From positions 1-60,091 of the forward strand of contig DJWY01000028.1 in NCBI GenBank assembly GCA_002448305.1: a DNA stretch of 60,091 bases, written 5' to 3'. The notes beneath the pieces are model-generated. The model made no database searches. It had not been told where the DNA came from and saw only the letters and a program-made list of their open reading frames with translations. Both the position numbers and the translations under genes were made by a program. Origin of the DNA: Selenomonadales bacterium UBA7018 (GTDB lineage: Bacteria; Bacillota; Negativicutes; Selenomonadales; Selenomonadaceae). Positions 33,686-42,944 of this stretch are shown here, one piece after another; within the stretch, counting starts at the first letter, position 1; every line of letters starts with the position of its first letter.

Positions 33686-34282
33686 TCATAATGCTTTTAA
33701 AAGATTGCACAGAGAATCGCCGTCAAAAATTACATAGTTTGCAATGGAAATAACTTCACTTACAGGTTTATGGACGCCGCCATAAGCTATCGAAATGTCA
33801 GCCGCCTTGAACATTGACACATCATTAAAACTTTCGCCAATCGCAATGACTTTGCTAGAAAACTTTTTCAGCTCGCAAATTGCCCTGCCTTTATCAAGAA
33901 TTTTATCTAGGACGGGAATATTTCTTTCATCAAGGACGCTTGTTGAGGAAAAACTTTTGCAACCAAGTTTCGCGATAATCGGCGCAATCCAACAATCTAA
34001 GTTGCCCGTGACGATAAAGCAATTTTCTTTGTGCTCTCGAATAAATGCGGCAATTTCTTCATCAAGCGCGACGCCTGACATTATCTCTTGAATTCTTTTC
34101 AGCGGAATATTTCTAAGCATAAGATAGCGCATTTGAAATGATTTTTCAAAGGAAATTCGCCCGCTCAAAGTTAAGTCCGTCAAAAATTTCATTTCGTCCG
34201 CGAACCCTAATTCTTTTGCCAGTAGCGGCAATGTCTCGACTTTAGTAATTGTTCCGTCTAAATCAAATGCAAATGCTTTCAT
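33686..34282 (-). CDS. HAD-family phosphatase
   Basis: This 198-residue protein is a HAD hydrolase of the phosphoserine-phosphatase (IB) type. Motif I is FDLDGT (residues 6-11, nucleophile Asp7), motif II is IVTGN (about 90), and the motif III Lys and motif IV GESFNDVSMF are near residue 150. A helical cap lies between. It should remove phosphate from a small metabolite. It sits 3 bases after ogg and before a nucleotidyltransferase gene, so it probably acts in the same small pathway as the following two genes. Confidence 0.8.
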   Translation of the reverse strand: MKAFAFDLDGTITKVETLPLLAKELGFADEMKFLTDLTLSGRISFEKSFQMRYLMLRNIPLKRIQEIMSGVALDEEIAAFIREHKENCFIVTGNLDCWIAPIIAKLGCKSFSSTSVLDERNIPVLDKILDKGRAICELKKFSSKVIAIGESFNDVSMFKAADISIAYGGVHKPVSEVISIANYVIFDGDSLCNLLKAL

Positions 34283-34285
34283 CGC

Positions 34286-35101
34286 TTAATGATTCGACCG
34301 CTTATGATAGAAAATGTATTGCTGAAGAATGCCGGCGTTGTTGCCGAAGGCGTCAAAAATATTTTCGCCGTGAAAATCTTGGTCAATCGCCCGCTTAATC
34401 CAAATATCGACGGGGGCGCGATTAACTCTGTGATATGCGAACAACGCGACGCAATTAGCAATCTTATCGCCCACGCCCTTAATTTTTTTCAGCGTCTCGA
34501 CAAGTTCATCATCCGGAAGATTTTTCAGCGCAGTTAAATCAATCTCGCCGCTCGAAATTTTTTCCAGAGCGTCCTTGATATAATTTTTCCGATAAGCAAG
34601 CCCCAACCCCGTCAAGTCATTGACAGTCACCGAAGAAATTTCTTCGACACGCGGGAAAAGATAAACTTCACCGACGCGCCGCCCGAATCTTGCACAAATT
34701 TTTTCGACTGAAATTCTAATCGACGGAATATTTTTCCGCTGACTGATTATAAAACTTATCAGCATTTCAAAAGGTTCCTGATTCAAAATGCGAATACCTT
34801 TGCCAAAGTCGGTCGCGTCGCGCAAAATTTTTTCATAGGGCTTGCCAGCGGCGAAAGTTTCAACTTCGTGGCGAATGCTCGCGTAATTCGTATTAAGGTC
34901 GAAATAATTTTTCCAGACGTGCTCCCAAGTCTCCGCGTTGCAATCAGCCTCGAAAAGATTTTCTTCACGCTTGCTGATATGCAAAATATTTTCTCCGATA
35001 ATAAATCTGAAGACGTCCGGCGAAATTTCCTTAGGGCGGAAGCATTGCCCGCTGTCGGCGATTTTTTTCAAGTCGAAATCGTCCGCAATTTTAATCTCCA
35101 C
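34286..35101 (-). CDS. 8-oxoguanine DNA glycosylase, OGG1 type
   Basis: This helix-hairpin-helix GPD glycosylase of about 271 residues removes oxidised guanine from DNA. The hairpin is KKIKGVGDKIANC with the catalytic Lys at about residue 213, and the catalytic Asp lies in APVDIW (about 232). The N-terminal beta domain (FRPKEISPDVFRFIIG) matches OGG1/AlkA. The start is GTG at 35101, seven bases after GGGAGG and inside the end of aroB. The longer frame to 35161 has no site. Confidence 0.85.
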   Translation of the reverse strand: MEIKIADDFDLKKIADSGQCFRPKEISPDVFRFIIGENILHISKREENLFEADCNAETWEHVWKNYFDLNTNYASIRHEVETFAAGKPYEKILRDATDFGKGIRILNQEPFEMLISFIISQRKNIPSIRISVEKICARFGRRVGEVYLFPRVEEISSVTVNDLTGLGLAYRKNYIKDALEKISSGEIDLTALKNLPDDELVETLKKIKGVGDKIANCVALFAYHRVNRAPVDIWIKRAIDQDFHGENIFDAFGNNAGILQQYIFYHKRSNH

Positions 35102-36140
35102 TACATAACCTCCCGAAAACTTTTTTGACAATCTGCGCGGGCACGTCGTTAGAAATTTCAACTTCTCCGAAATTTTTCATGAGCACCCAGTTGACTTTTC
35201 CGCCAACAGTTTTTTTATCGCGAAAAGTTACGTCGTAAAGTTTATCGGCGTCAAGCCCCGCGCAGTTCGTGACCATGCCGAATTTTTTTATAAGATTTTC
35301 AAGCCGCGTGACGTTCGCCGCAGAAGTTTTGCCAAGCTCCGAACTAATTTGCGCCGCCGCAAGCATACCGATAGCGACCGCTTCGCCGTGACGATATTTT
35401 TCGTAATGCGTCTCCTCTTCGATTGCGTGCGCCATAGTGTGACCGAAATTTAAAATTCTGCGCAGTCCGGATTCTTTTTCGTCCGCGCCGACAACTTGCG
35501 CTTTAATCTCGCAGGAACGCTTGACAATGTGCGCTAAAATTTTCAAGTCGCGGCTAAGAATTTTATCGGCGTTATCTTCAAAATAGCTGAAAAATTTCTC
35601 GTCGCTAATCACGCCGTATTTAACGACCTCGCCGAGTCCGGATTTAATTTCACGTTCGGGCAAAGTCTTTAGAAAATTTAAATCGATAAAAACTGCGCGG
35701 GGTTGATGAAATGCGCCGATTAAATTTTTCCCCAGCGCGTGATTTACAGCCGTTTTGCCGCCAACGCTGGAATCAACTTGTGCCAAAAGCGTCGTCGGAA
35801 TTTGAATTAACGAAATGCCGCGCATAAAAGTCGCCGCCACAAAGCCCGCTAAATCACCAACAACGCCGCCGCCTAAAGCAATCACGACAGATTTTCTATC
35901 GAGCCCCGCCTCAATCGCTCGCGTATAAATTTTTTCGGCTTCGCGCAGACTTTTAGAAGTTTCGCCGTCGGGAATGAAGGCGACTTCGTAGGGAAATTTT
36001 TCCGCGCATAGTTTGAAAATATTTTCCTGCGTGACGAGCAAAGCCTTGCCAGAAATAAATTTCTCGACGCCGCTTAAAATATCCGTGCCGATAAAAATTT
36101 CGTAGCTCGCCGCGCCCAAGTCAACTAAAACTTTCTCCAT
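35091..36140 (-). CDS. aroB: 3-dehydroquinate synthase
   Basis: AroB is about 349 residues and converts DAHP to 3-dehydroquinate with NAD and a divalent metal in the shikimate pathway. NAD-binding GGGVVGDLAGFVA, metal ligands in FGHTMAHAIEEE and HGEAVAIGM, and SSVGGKTAVNH are clear. The start at 36140 follows TTTAGGAG. The longer frame to 36305 overlaps aroK in another frame and lacks a site. It overlaps ogg by 11 bases. Confidence 0.95.
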   Translation of the reverse strand: MEKVLVDLGAASYEIFIGTDILSGVEKFISGKALLVTQENIFKLCAEKFPYEVAFIPDGETSKSLREAEKIYTRAIEAGLDRKSVVIALGGGVVGDLAGFVAATFMRGISLIQIPTTLLAQVDSSVGGKTAVNHALGKNLIGAFHQPRAVFIDLNFLKTLPEREIKSGLGEVVKYGVISDEKFFSYFEDNADKILSRDLKILAHIVKRSCEIKAQVVGADEKESGLRRILNFGHTMAHAIEEETHYEKYRHGEAVAIGMLAAAQISSELGKTSAANVTRLENLIKKFGMVTNCAGLDADKLYDVTFRDKKTVGGKVNWVLMKNFGEVEISNDVPAQIVKKVFGRLCSGD

Positions 36141-36144
36141 AACT

Positions 36145-36666
36145 TCAACTCCTAAACTGCCGCAAATATCTACAAATGTCATCGATAATTTGAATCGGCG
36201 ACCAATTTGTCGTATCAACTTGATAATCTGCGCGGTCGTAAAATTTCTTCCGTTCGGCAAGGAGTTTTTTAATCGTCTCAAGGCGTTCATCTCCGCCGCC
36301 GTCAAGAACAGGACGTTCGCCGCGCCGCGCAGTCCGATTGAAAATTTCTTCCGGCTCAGTCGTCAAGCAAATCATTACGCCTGAACTTTTCAGCAAACGC
36401 AAATTTTCTTCGTCCTTAATGGTGCCGCCGCCCGTCGCTATCACAAGTCCGCGTCGTTCGCTAAGTTCCTTGACGGCAATTCTTTCAAGCTCGCGGAAAT
36501 GTTCTTCGCCGAAGGTCTCGAAAATTTTCGGGATTGACATATGATTTTCGTCCTCGATTTTTTTATCAATGTCAATGAATGGTCTGCCAAGTCGCGTCGC
36601 CAAAAGTTTTCCAAGACTGGTCTTGCCCGTCCCCATAAAGCCCGTCAAAATTACGTTGTCTTTCAT
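36145..36666 (-). CDS. aroK: Shikimate kinase
   Basis: AroK is 173 residues and phosphorylates shikimate with ATP. The P-loop GFMGTGKTS is at residues 9-17, shikimate-binding FIDIDKKIE follows, then GGG in IATGGGTI and the LID region ERPVLDGGG. Its ATG overlaps the aroC stop (ATGA). aroB follows after 4 bases. Confidence 0.95.
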   Translation of the reverse strand: MKDNVILTGFMGTGKTSLGKLLATRLGRPFIDIDKKIEDENHMSIPKIFETFGEEHFRELERIAVKELSERRGLVIATGGGTIKDEENLRLLKSSGVMICLTTEPEEIFNRTARRGERPVLDGGGDERLETIKKLLAERKKFYDRADYQVDTTNWSPIQIIDDICRYLRQFRS

Positions 36667-37748
36667 AAGCCAAAATCCTTTGCAAGTCGCTGACGATAAC
36701 TTTTCAAATTAGCAAGGGTATCGCAGAGCGCGTCGCCGCCGAATTTCCCAACAATCGCGTCCGCCGTGACGATAGCCGCCATTGCCTCGCCGACAACTTC
36801 AGCTGCCCATATCGCGCAAGTGTCAGAACGTTCTTTGCTGGCGGTTGTCGGCGTTTTCGTCGCAATGTCGACTGTTCTCAATGGTTTCATCAAAGTTGGA
36901 ATTGGTTTCATAGCGGCGCGAATGATTAAATCTTCGCCGTTAGTCATACCGCCTTCAAAGCCGCCCGCACGATTAGTTTTGCGAAAAATTTTCCCGTCGT
37001 CAATGAAAATTTCGTCGTGGACTTCGCTACCGAGTTTTGAAGCGTTCGCGAAGCCGTCGCCGAGTTCAACAGCTTTTATCGCCTGAATCGACATAAACGC
37101 CGCCGCAAATTTCGCGTCCAATTTCCTATCCCATTGAATGTGACTGCCTAAGCCCGCCGGCACGCCCGAAATTTTTATCTCGAAAATGCCGCCGACCGTA
37201 TCTCCCAAAGCTTTAGCCGCGTCAATGCGCTTTTTAATTTCATCTTCGCCCGTTACGCCGCCCACGCTTAAAACTTCGCCGGAAATTTCGACGCCGCAAT
37301 TCTGCAGAAAAATTTTGCACAGTGCACCCGCCGCAACGCGCATTGCCGTTTCGCGAGCAGAAGACCTTTCCAAAATGTCGCGCACATCCGAACGAGCATA
37401 TTTCGCCGCGCCGGTTAAATCTGCGTGACCAGGACGCGCATTAGTCACTTTTTCGCCGAAAGGATTTCCTTCCGCGCTCATGCGTTCCATCCAATTTTTC
37501 CAGTCGCGATTTTCGACGCTTAAAGTTATCGGACTGCCAAGCGTTTCGCCAAATCTAATTCCGGATAAAAATTCGACGCGGTCGCTTTCAATTTTCATGC
37601 GTCCGCCGCGCCCGTAGCCGCCTTGACGCCGTTTAAGTTCCGCGTTGACGAAGTCGCTTGACACTTTGACGCCCGCAGGCAAGCCTTCCAAAATGCAAAT
37701 AAGTCGCGAGCCGTGACTTTCTCCGCCGCTAATATATCTTACTCCCAT
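36663..37748 (-). CDS. aroC: Chorismate synthase
   Basis: AroC is 361 residues and makes chorismate from EPSP with reduced FMN. The family signatures GESHGSRL (residues 9-16), RRQGGYGRGGRM, RPGHADLTGAAKY and the RSSARETAMRVAAGA segment are present. ACGGAGG precedes the ATG. It heads the eight-gene overlapping operon aroC-aroK-aroB-ogg-HAD-nucleotidyltransferase-amidotransferase-DUF362. The promoter at 37790-37817 is duplicated upstream of fkbM. Confidence 0.96.
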   Translation of the reverse strand: MGVRYISGGESHGSRLICILEGLPAGVKVSSDFVNAELKRRQGGYGRGGRMKIESDRVEFLSGIRFGETLGSPITLSVENRDWKNWMERMSAEGNPFGEKVTNARPGHADLTGAAKYARSDVRDILERSSARETAMRVAAGALCKIFLQNCGVEISGEVLSVGGVTGEDEIKKRIDAAKALGDTVGGIFEIKISGVPAGLGSHIQWDRKLDAKFAAAFMSIQAIKAVELGDGFANASKLGSEVHDEIFIDDGKIFRKTNRAGGFEGGMTNGEDLIIRAAMKPIPTLMKPLRTVDIATKTPTTASKERSDTCAIWAAEVVGEAMAAIVTADAIVGKFGGDALCDTLANLKSYRQRLAKDFGL

Positions 37749-37777
37749 AAATTTTCCTCCGTAAAAAAATAAGCCGT

Positions 37778-37817
37778 GATAACGCGGCTATTATATCATC
37801 TAAAAATTTTTTGTCAC
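37778..37817 (-). promoter_or_regulatory. aro operon promoter, duplicated copy 1
   Basis: On the minus strand GTGACA (37817-37812), 16 bases and TATAAT (37795-37790) precede aroC. The 40-base block is 39/40 identical to 39022-39061. Confidence 0.75.
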
Positions 37818-38995
37818 GAATTAGGATTAAAGTGAAGTGGGGGGGCGTGCAATATACTTCGTTCGATAGGCACGGCATAGAAAATCACTTCTTCATTCTT
37901 TTTCAAACTGCCATACCAAGCGGTATATTTTCTGAGATAATAGACGTAATCTTGGCAAATCGACTGCAGGAATTGTGGCACGGTTAAAAGGTCTTCCTTG
38001 AGATGATAGACGCAAATCGCCATAACTGGACGGTCCGATTGGATAATATCTTTCATGGATTGAAGCATTGGAAGTTCTGCGCCCTCTATGTCAGCGTTTA
38101 GAAGCGTCAATTTATTGCCCGCCAAAATTTTTTCAAAGTCAGTCGTCGCGCCGAGTTTTTCATTAAACGTTTCAATAAGGTTGCGTTTTTCTGGTGGAAG
38201 TAATCTCAAGTTATTTATCATAACGTCATAAATGCCTTTGTCAGCTTCGAACGCATAAATTTTTTTCGGCTTAAAATTAAAGCAAAGATATTGGAAAAGC
38301 GTATCTCCCGTGTTTGCGCCACAATTAATCCAGCATTCGCCGTCAAGGTGCTTGTAAAGTCGTTCGTATTTGCCACCGAAAAAATATCTCCACAACGTCG
38401 AAATTTGTTCGCCTTTGTAAACAGTATTGGCAATGTAGCTTTCAACGTAATAATATAAAGCTAATTTTGAGCGATAATCCGCCAGCGAGTCGAAAAGATT
38501 CATTAAATCTTCTTTGTGCGATTGATAATAAAAAATTCTGTTTGAATCGAATTTTGGAATTGAATCTAAGTTCCATCTTCTGGCGTCGTGTTCATTGACA
38601 ACAAAGGGCAAATTAGGGATTTCTTCAGCCGGGATATTGTTAATTTGTGTGGCAAAAAAATTTGAACTGCCTGAAATGTTTATATCAAGCGCGAACAAAA
38701 GAAAAACTTTACGCGGCGTTTTGTCCGTCAACAAAGCTTGCGGAGAAATAATTTCCACGTCGTCAACTTTCTGAAATTCTTTTGGCAGAGAACAAACGAC
38801 TTTGTGAACGTTTAAGCCGTAACTTTTAAATAGGCGAACATAGGTATGTAAATCATTTTCGGCGACAATGTAAACGTTAGAATTGTTCATTCTGGCGAAC
38901 GAAACAACGATAAGCAAATTGCCGCTTATTTCGCAACAGTCCTCTTCAATGCGAGTGCTGTCAAGCATTGCGAGCATTTTCTCGCGTAAATCCAT
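37814..38995 (-). CDS. FkbM-family methyltransferase
   Basis: This is a protein of about 393 residues. The C-terminal half is a SAM-dependent methyltransferase of the FkbM family, with NCGANTGDTLF as the SAM loop, IYAFEADKGIYDVM, and LLNADIEGAELPML as the conserved acidic motif. The N-terminal 200 residues are not recognised. They may be a Rossmann-like domain that recognises the substrate. FkbM proteins often methylate glycans. The start at 38995 gives the correct 7-base gap to AGGAGG. The gene is flanked by two copies of the same promoter block, which suggests it was inserted or that the promoter was duplicated. Confidence 0.8.
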   Translation of the reverse strand: MDLREKMLAMLDSTRIEEDCCEISGNLLIVVSFARMNNSNVYIVAENDLHTYVRLFKSYGLNVHKVVCSLPKEFQKVDDVEIISPQALLTDKTPRKVFLLFALDINISGSSNFFATQINNIPAEEIPNLPFVVNEHDARRWNLDSIPKFDSNRIFYYQSHKEDLMNLFDSLADYRSKLALYYYVESYIANTVYKGEQISTLWRYFFGGKYERLYKHLDGECWINCGANTGDTLFQYLCFNFKPKKIYAFEADKGIYDVMINNLRLLPPEKRNLIETFNEKLGATTDFEKILAGNKLTLLNADIEGAELPMLQSMKDIIQSDRPVMAICVYHLKEDLLTVPQFLQSICQDYVYYLRKYTAWYGSLKKNEEVIFYAVPIERSILHAPPLHFNPNS

Positions 38996-39021
38996 AGTCA
39001 TTCCTCCTAAAAATAAATTGC

Positions 39022-39061
39022 GATAGCGCGGCTATTATATCATCTAAAAATTTTTTGTCAC
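39022..39061 (-). promoter_or_regulatory. fkbM promoter, duplicated copy 2
   Basis: GTGACA (39061-39056), 16 bases and TATAAT (39039-39034) on the minus strand drive fkbM. The block is a direct repeat of 37778-37817. Weaker similarity continues into the leader toward the ribosome binding site. Confidence 0.75.
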
Positions 39062-39227
39062 CCGATAAGTACAGCGTTTTTTTATAAGCGCGTATGACGT
39101 TGGGCAGGATTTATAAAAAATATGGCGAAAGTGTTGCCAATAACGCATTGATATTGCGCAAATCGTGTTAAACTTTTTTGGGACTAATTTATTGCGTATC
39201 ATTTGCCAATCTAAGGAGGGGCGAAAA

Positions 39228-40310
39228 TTGGAAAAAAGGGAGAGTTTATGGGAGGCATATCTGAGACGCGGCTTTTCTCGTCGGAACTTTTTAAAGGGTT
39301 GCGTCGCGTTGACATCGCTAATGGGTTTTAGCACGGATATGTTCTCGAAAGTCGTTGAGGCGGCGGAAACAAAGCCGTTGCCGGTCGTTATTTGGATTCA
39401 CGGTCACGAGTGCACGGGCTGTGACGAATCTTTTATCCGTTCGGGCGCACCGTTGGCGTCTGATGTTGTGTTGTCGTCAATCGCGCTGGAGTACGACCAT
39501 TTATTGAGCGCGGCTTGCGGCGCACCGTTTGAGGCGCACCTTGACGAAACGATTGCTAAATACAACGGACAATACATTTTGGCGGTCGAAGGCGCGATTG
39601 CAACAAAAGATAGCGGCGTTTATTGCATGTCGGGCGGTCATACTTTTACGCACTTATTGGAAAAAGCCGCAAAGGGCGCGGCGGCGATTATCGCTTATGG
39701 AAGTTGCTCGGCTTATGGCGGAATTCAAGCGGCTAAACCTAATCCGACGGGTTCAGCGGGCATTGAACGTTTCGTCGGCGGAAAACCGGTCGTTAAAGTT
39801 CCTGGCTGTCCTCCGATTCCCGAAGTTATGACGGGCGTTGTTATGCACGTCGCGTTATTTGGAACGATTCCGCCTTGCGACAGTGACGGGCGTCCGAAGC
39901 AATTTTACGGCAACAGAATTCATGACACTTGCTATCGTCGACCGTTCTTTGATGCGGGCATGTTCGCGGAGAACTTTGACGACGCGGGCGCGAAAGCTGG
40001 TTGGTGTCTTTACAAGCTGGGCTGTCGCGGACCGGAAACTTATAATTCTTGCGGAAATCTGCGTTGGTGGCAGGGCATGAGTTATCCGATTCAATCGGGC
40101 GCGCCGTGCATTGGCTGTTCTAATTCTAATTTCTGGGACGAAGACCCATTTACAGACAGACTTCCCAAATATGGCAAGCTCGGCGACGTTGATAAAATCG
40201 GCGCGGCTCTTGGCGTCTTGACGGCGGCGGGCGTTGCGGGGCACGCTGTAGCTAGTATCGTTCAGCGCAACCAGCGCGAAAATTTGATTGACGAAGACCA
40301 TCACGAATAA
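39228..40310 (+). CDS. hyaA: [NiFe] uptake hydrogenase small subunit
   Basis: This protein of about 360 residues carries three Fe-S clusters that take electrons from the NiFe site. A twin-arginine signal (SRRNFLKG, residues 17-24) exports the folded heterodimer. Proximal cluster ligands start at HECTGC (C62, C65), with GSCSAYGG and PGCPPIPE following. The distal and medial ligands lie in HDTCYRR, WCLYKLGCRGP, YNSCGN and APCIGCSNSNFWD. The start is TTG with AAGGAGGGG upstream. ATG at 39165 has no site. The typical C-terminal membrane anchor is weak here (GALGVLTAAGVAGHAVAS). Confidence 0.94.
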   Translation: MEKRESLWEAYLRRGFSRRNFLKGCVALTSLMGFSTDMFSKVVEAAETKPLPVVIWIHGHECTGCDESFIRSGAPLASDVVLSSIALEYDHLLSAACGAPFEAHLDETIAKYNGQYILAVEGAIATKDSGVYCMSGGHTFTHLLEKAAKGAAAIIAYGSCSAYGGIQAAKPNPTGSAGIERFVGGKPVVKVPGCPPIPEVMTGVVMHVALFGTIPPCDSDGRPKQFYGNRIHDTCYRRPFFDAGMFAENFDDAGAKAGWCLYKLGCRGPETYNSCGNLRWWQGMSYPIQSGAPCIGCSNSNFWDEDPFTDRLPKYGKLGDVDKIGAALGVLTAAGVAGHAVASIVQRNQRENLIDEDHHE

Positions 40311-40325
40311 ACGAGGTGAAATTTT

Positions 40326-42224
40326 ATGCAACACGTTGTAGTAGACCCTATCACAAGGATTGAAGGGCACTTGCGCGTTGAAGTTACAGTGGACGAGACG
40401 AACGGCACCGTCACCGACGCAATTTCTAGCGGTACGGCGTGGCGCGGTTTAGAATTAGTTTTGAAAGACCGCGACCCCCGCGACGCTTGGGCTTATATTC
40501 AGCGTATTTGCGGCGTCTGCACGACTGCCCATGCTCTTGCGTCCGTCCGCGCAGTTGAAGACGCGCTCGGCATTGGAATTCCGCTCAATGCAAATTATAT
40601 CCGCAACATTATGGCGGCAACTCTGACTGTACAAGACCATTTAGTTCATTTCTATCATCTGCACGCGCTCGATTGGGTTAGCCCCGTCGAAGCCCTTGCA
40701 GCCGACCCTGCTAAGACTGCTGAACTGCAAGTCGCGATTTTAAATGCTTATCGCGTCGATTTGAAAGTTCCAAACGAAGTTGTAACCGAAGCTTATCCGC
40801 ACGACTTCCCCGCCGCAACGCCGCAATATTTCGCGGGCATTAAAGCTAAAGTTCAAGCAATCGTCGCAAGCGGGCAGCTCGGAATTTTTGCCGCGCAATG
40901 GTGGGATCACCCTGACTATAAACTTTTGCCGCCCGAAGTCCATTTAATGGCGGTTGCGCATTATCTTGAAATGCTTGACAAACAGCGTGAAATCATTACG
41001 CCGCATGTTGTTTTCGGCGGCAAAAATCCGCACCCGCATTACGTCGTTGGCGGTATGCCCTGCTCAATTTCTCTGACTGACGGCAACGCCCCAATTAACA
41101 CGGCGCGTCTTGCAATCGTCGACCGCGCTATAAATATGGCTCGCGACCTTGTCAACAATTATTATCTGCCCGACCTTGTCGCAATCGGCGCAATTTACGC
41201 TAAGGCGGGGCGCGTTGACGGCGGCGGCTTGTCGAAAACTCGCGTGCTTGCTTTTGGCGATTATCCGCTGACAGGTTATAAGGGCACGTCAAGCGGCGGC
41301 TATTTTGAAAATCTTCTTGTCCGTTCAAATGGCGTCGTTGAAAATTTCGGCGCGGGCGTTCAAAAGGCGGTATTTACTCCCGTCACGGCGGAAGATTTAA
41401 AAGCTCCCGAAATTATTACTGAAGGCGTCGAGCACGCTTGGTACGAATACCCCGACAACGCCGCGAAAGATTTGCACCCGTGGAAGGGCGTTACCAAAGA
41501 TAAATACACTGGACCTAAAACCGGTACGCCGACTATGTGGGAAACGCTCAACGAAGGCGGGAAATATTCTTGGCTTAAAACTCCCAAATGGAAAGGCAAA
41601 CTTTGCGAAGTCGGACCGCTCGCGCATTACATTGTTATCTACACCAAAGCCGCAAAAGGTTTGCTCCCTGAACCGACTTGGGCTGAACAAATGATGCTCA
41701 AGCAAATCGAAGTTGTTTCGACGGTGCTTGGCGTTTCCGCCGAAATTTGGTTGCCGACTATGCTTGGCAGAACTGCTTGCCGTTGCCTTGACGCGCAACT
41801 TGCCGCCGAAGTTAATAAATTCTTCTTCGACAAGCTGATTGCCAATATCAAAATGGGCGATACTTCCGTTATGAACAACGAAAAATGGTTGCCTGACACT
41901 TGGTCGCCTGATTGCATGGGCGTCGGGCTTTACGAAGCTCCGCGCGGCGGTTTAAGTCATTGGGTTCACATTAAAGACGGCAAAATTTATAACTATCAAT
42001 GCATTGTCCCGACGACGTGGAATGCTTGTCCGCGTGACGATAAGGCAGGGCACGGCGCGTACGAATTGGCGATGATGACTACGCATGTTGCCATTCCCGA
42101 TAAGCCGCTTGAAATTGCAAAAGTTATTCGTTCGTTTGACCCGTGCATGGCTTGCGCAACCCATATGTATAACGCTAAGGGCGAGGAAATTAGTATCTTT
42201 TCTACCGACCATTTCGGGAGGTGA
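40326..42224 (+). CDS. hyaB: [NiFe] uptake hydrogenase large subunit
   Basis: This 632-residue subunit holds the NiFe(CN)2CO site. The first Cys pair is RICGVC (C62, C65) and the second DPCMACATH (C607, C610, His613). After His613 a 19-residue tail (MYNAKGEEISIFSTDHFGR) should be removed by the maturation protease encoded at 15989-16483. It follows hyaA after 15 bases with a GAGGTG site. The enzyme is exported by hitchhiking on the small subunit's Tat signal. Confidence 0.96.
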   Translation: MQHVVVDPITRIEGHLRVEVTVDETNGTVTDAISSGTAWRGLELVLKDRDPRDAWAYIQRICGVCTTAHALASVRAVEDALGIGIPLNANYIRNIMAATLTVQDHLVHFYHLHALDWVSPVEALAADPAKTAELQVAILNAYRVDLKVPNEVVTEAYPHDFPAATPQYFAGIKAKVQAIVASGQLGIFAAQWWDHPDYKLLPPEVHLMAVAHYLEMLDKQREIITPHVVFGGKNPHPHYVVGGMPCSISLTDGNAPINTARLAIVDRAINMARDLVNNYYLPDLVAIGAIYAKAGRVDGGGLSKTRVLAFGDYPLTGYKGTSSGGYFENLLVRSNGVVENFGAGVQKAVFTPVTAEDLKAPEIITEGVEHAWYEYPDNAAKDLHPWKGVTKDKYTGPKTGTPTMWETLNEGGKYSWLKTPKWKGKLCEVGPLAHYIVIYTKAAKGLLPEPTWAEQMMLKQIEVVSTVLGVSAEIWLPTMLGRTACRCLDAQLAAEVNKFFFDKLIANIKMGDTSVMNNEKWLPDTWSPDCMGVGLYEAPRGGLSHWVHIKDGKIYNYQCIVPTTWNACPRDDKAGHGAYELAMMTTHVAIPDKPLEIAKVIRSFDPCMACATHMYNAKGEEISIFSTDHFGR

Positions 42225-42230
42225 GCGGCG

Positions 42231-42929
42231 ATGGCGATTAAATCTGTCAAAGAAGTTAAGCGCAAAGAATTTTATTTGTTTAGTCCGTTCCTTAGAATTT
42301 TCCATTGGATAATGGCGTCGCAAATTGTAGTTCTGTTCGTGACGGGCTTGCTTATTACAAAGCCAATGAACGTCGGCGCAACCGAGCCTGTTTTCACGAA
42401 TACTTCAATGGATTTGGTGCGCGACATACATTTTATGGCGGCGTTTATCCTGTGCGCGTCGTTGATTCTTAGGATTTACGGATTTATAATCAACAAGGGC
42501 GATAGACTTTTCCCGCGCTTTTGGGAGGGACATTTCTACGAAGAAACTGTCGACGTTGCGCTCCACTACATGCTTTTGAGAGGACACCACGCATCTTTTT
42601 TGAGAAATCCTTTGGCTCGTGGCTCCTACGCAATGCTTTATGTTTTGCTTGCGATTGAAATTTTTACGGGCTTTGCAATGTACTTAATGGTAAATCCTTC
42701 GTCGACGTTCGGAAAACTTTTCGGCTGGGTCAATACGCTTGTCGGTTCCGAGATGATGAGCCATTACATTCACCATTATGTTGCTTGGTTTATAATTCTG
42801 TTCGCGATTGGACATTTTTATATGGTCGTCCGCGCAGAGTTTATGGAAGGCGAAAGCGAAATTTCCAGCATGTTCTCCGGCAAAAAGATTTTGGCGCACA
42901 ATCCTAAAGACGCTAACGAACTCGACTAA
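42231..42929 (+). CDS. hyaC: Hydrogenase cytochrome b subunit
   Basis: This 232-residue protein has four transmembrane segments. The opening FLRIFHWIMASQIVVLFVTG carries a haem ligand His, and DIHFMAAF and HHYVAWFIILFAIGHFYMV carry the others. It is the di-haem cytochrome b of HyaC/HupC type, which links hydrogenase to the menaquinone pool. GGGAGGTGAG precedes the ATG, 6 bases after hyaB. A terminator follows. Confidence 0.92.
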   Translation: MAIKSVKEVKRKEFYLFSPFLRIFHWIMASQIVVLFVTGLLITKPMNVGATEPVFTNTSMDLVRDIHFMAAFILCASLILRIYGFIINKGDRLFPRFWEGHFYEETVDVALHYMLLRGHHASFLRNPLARGSYAMLYVLLAIEIFTGFAMYLMVNPSSTFGKLFGWVNTLVGSEMMSHYIHHYVAWFIILFAIGHFYMVVRAEFMEGESEISSMFSGKKILAHNPKDANELD

Positions 42930-42944
42930 AACATTTACAATAAA

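Noticed and set aside
39165..39227. Upstream ATG for hyaA
   Set aside because: It has no ribosome binding site and would push the twin-arginine motif unusually far from the N-terminus. TTG at 39228 has AAGGAGGGG.
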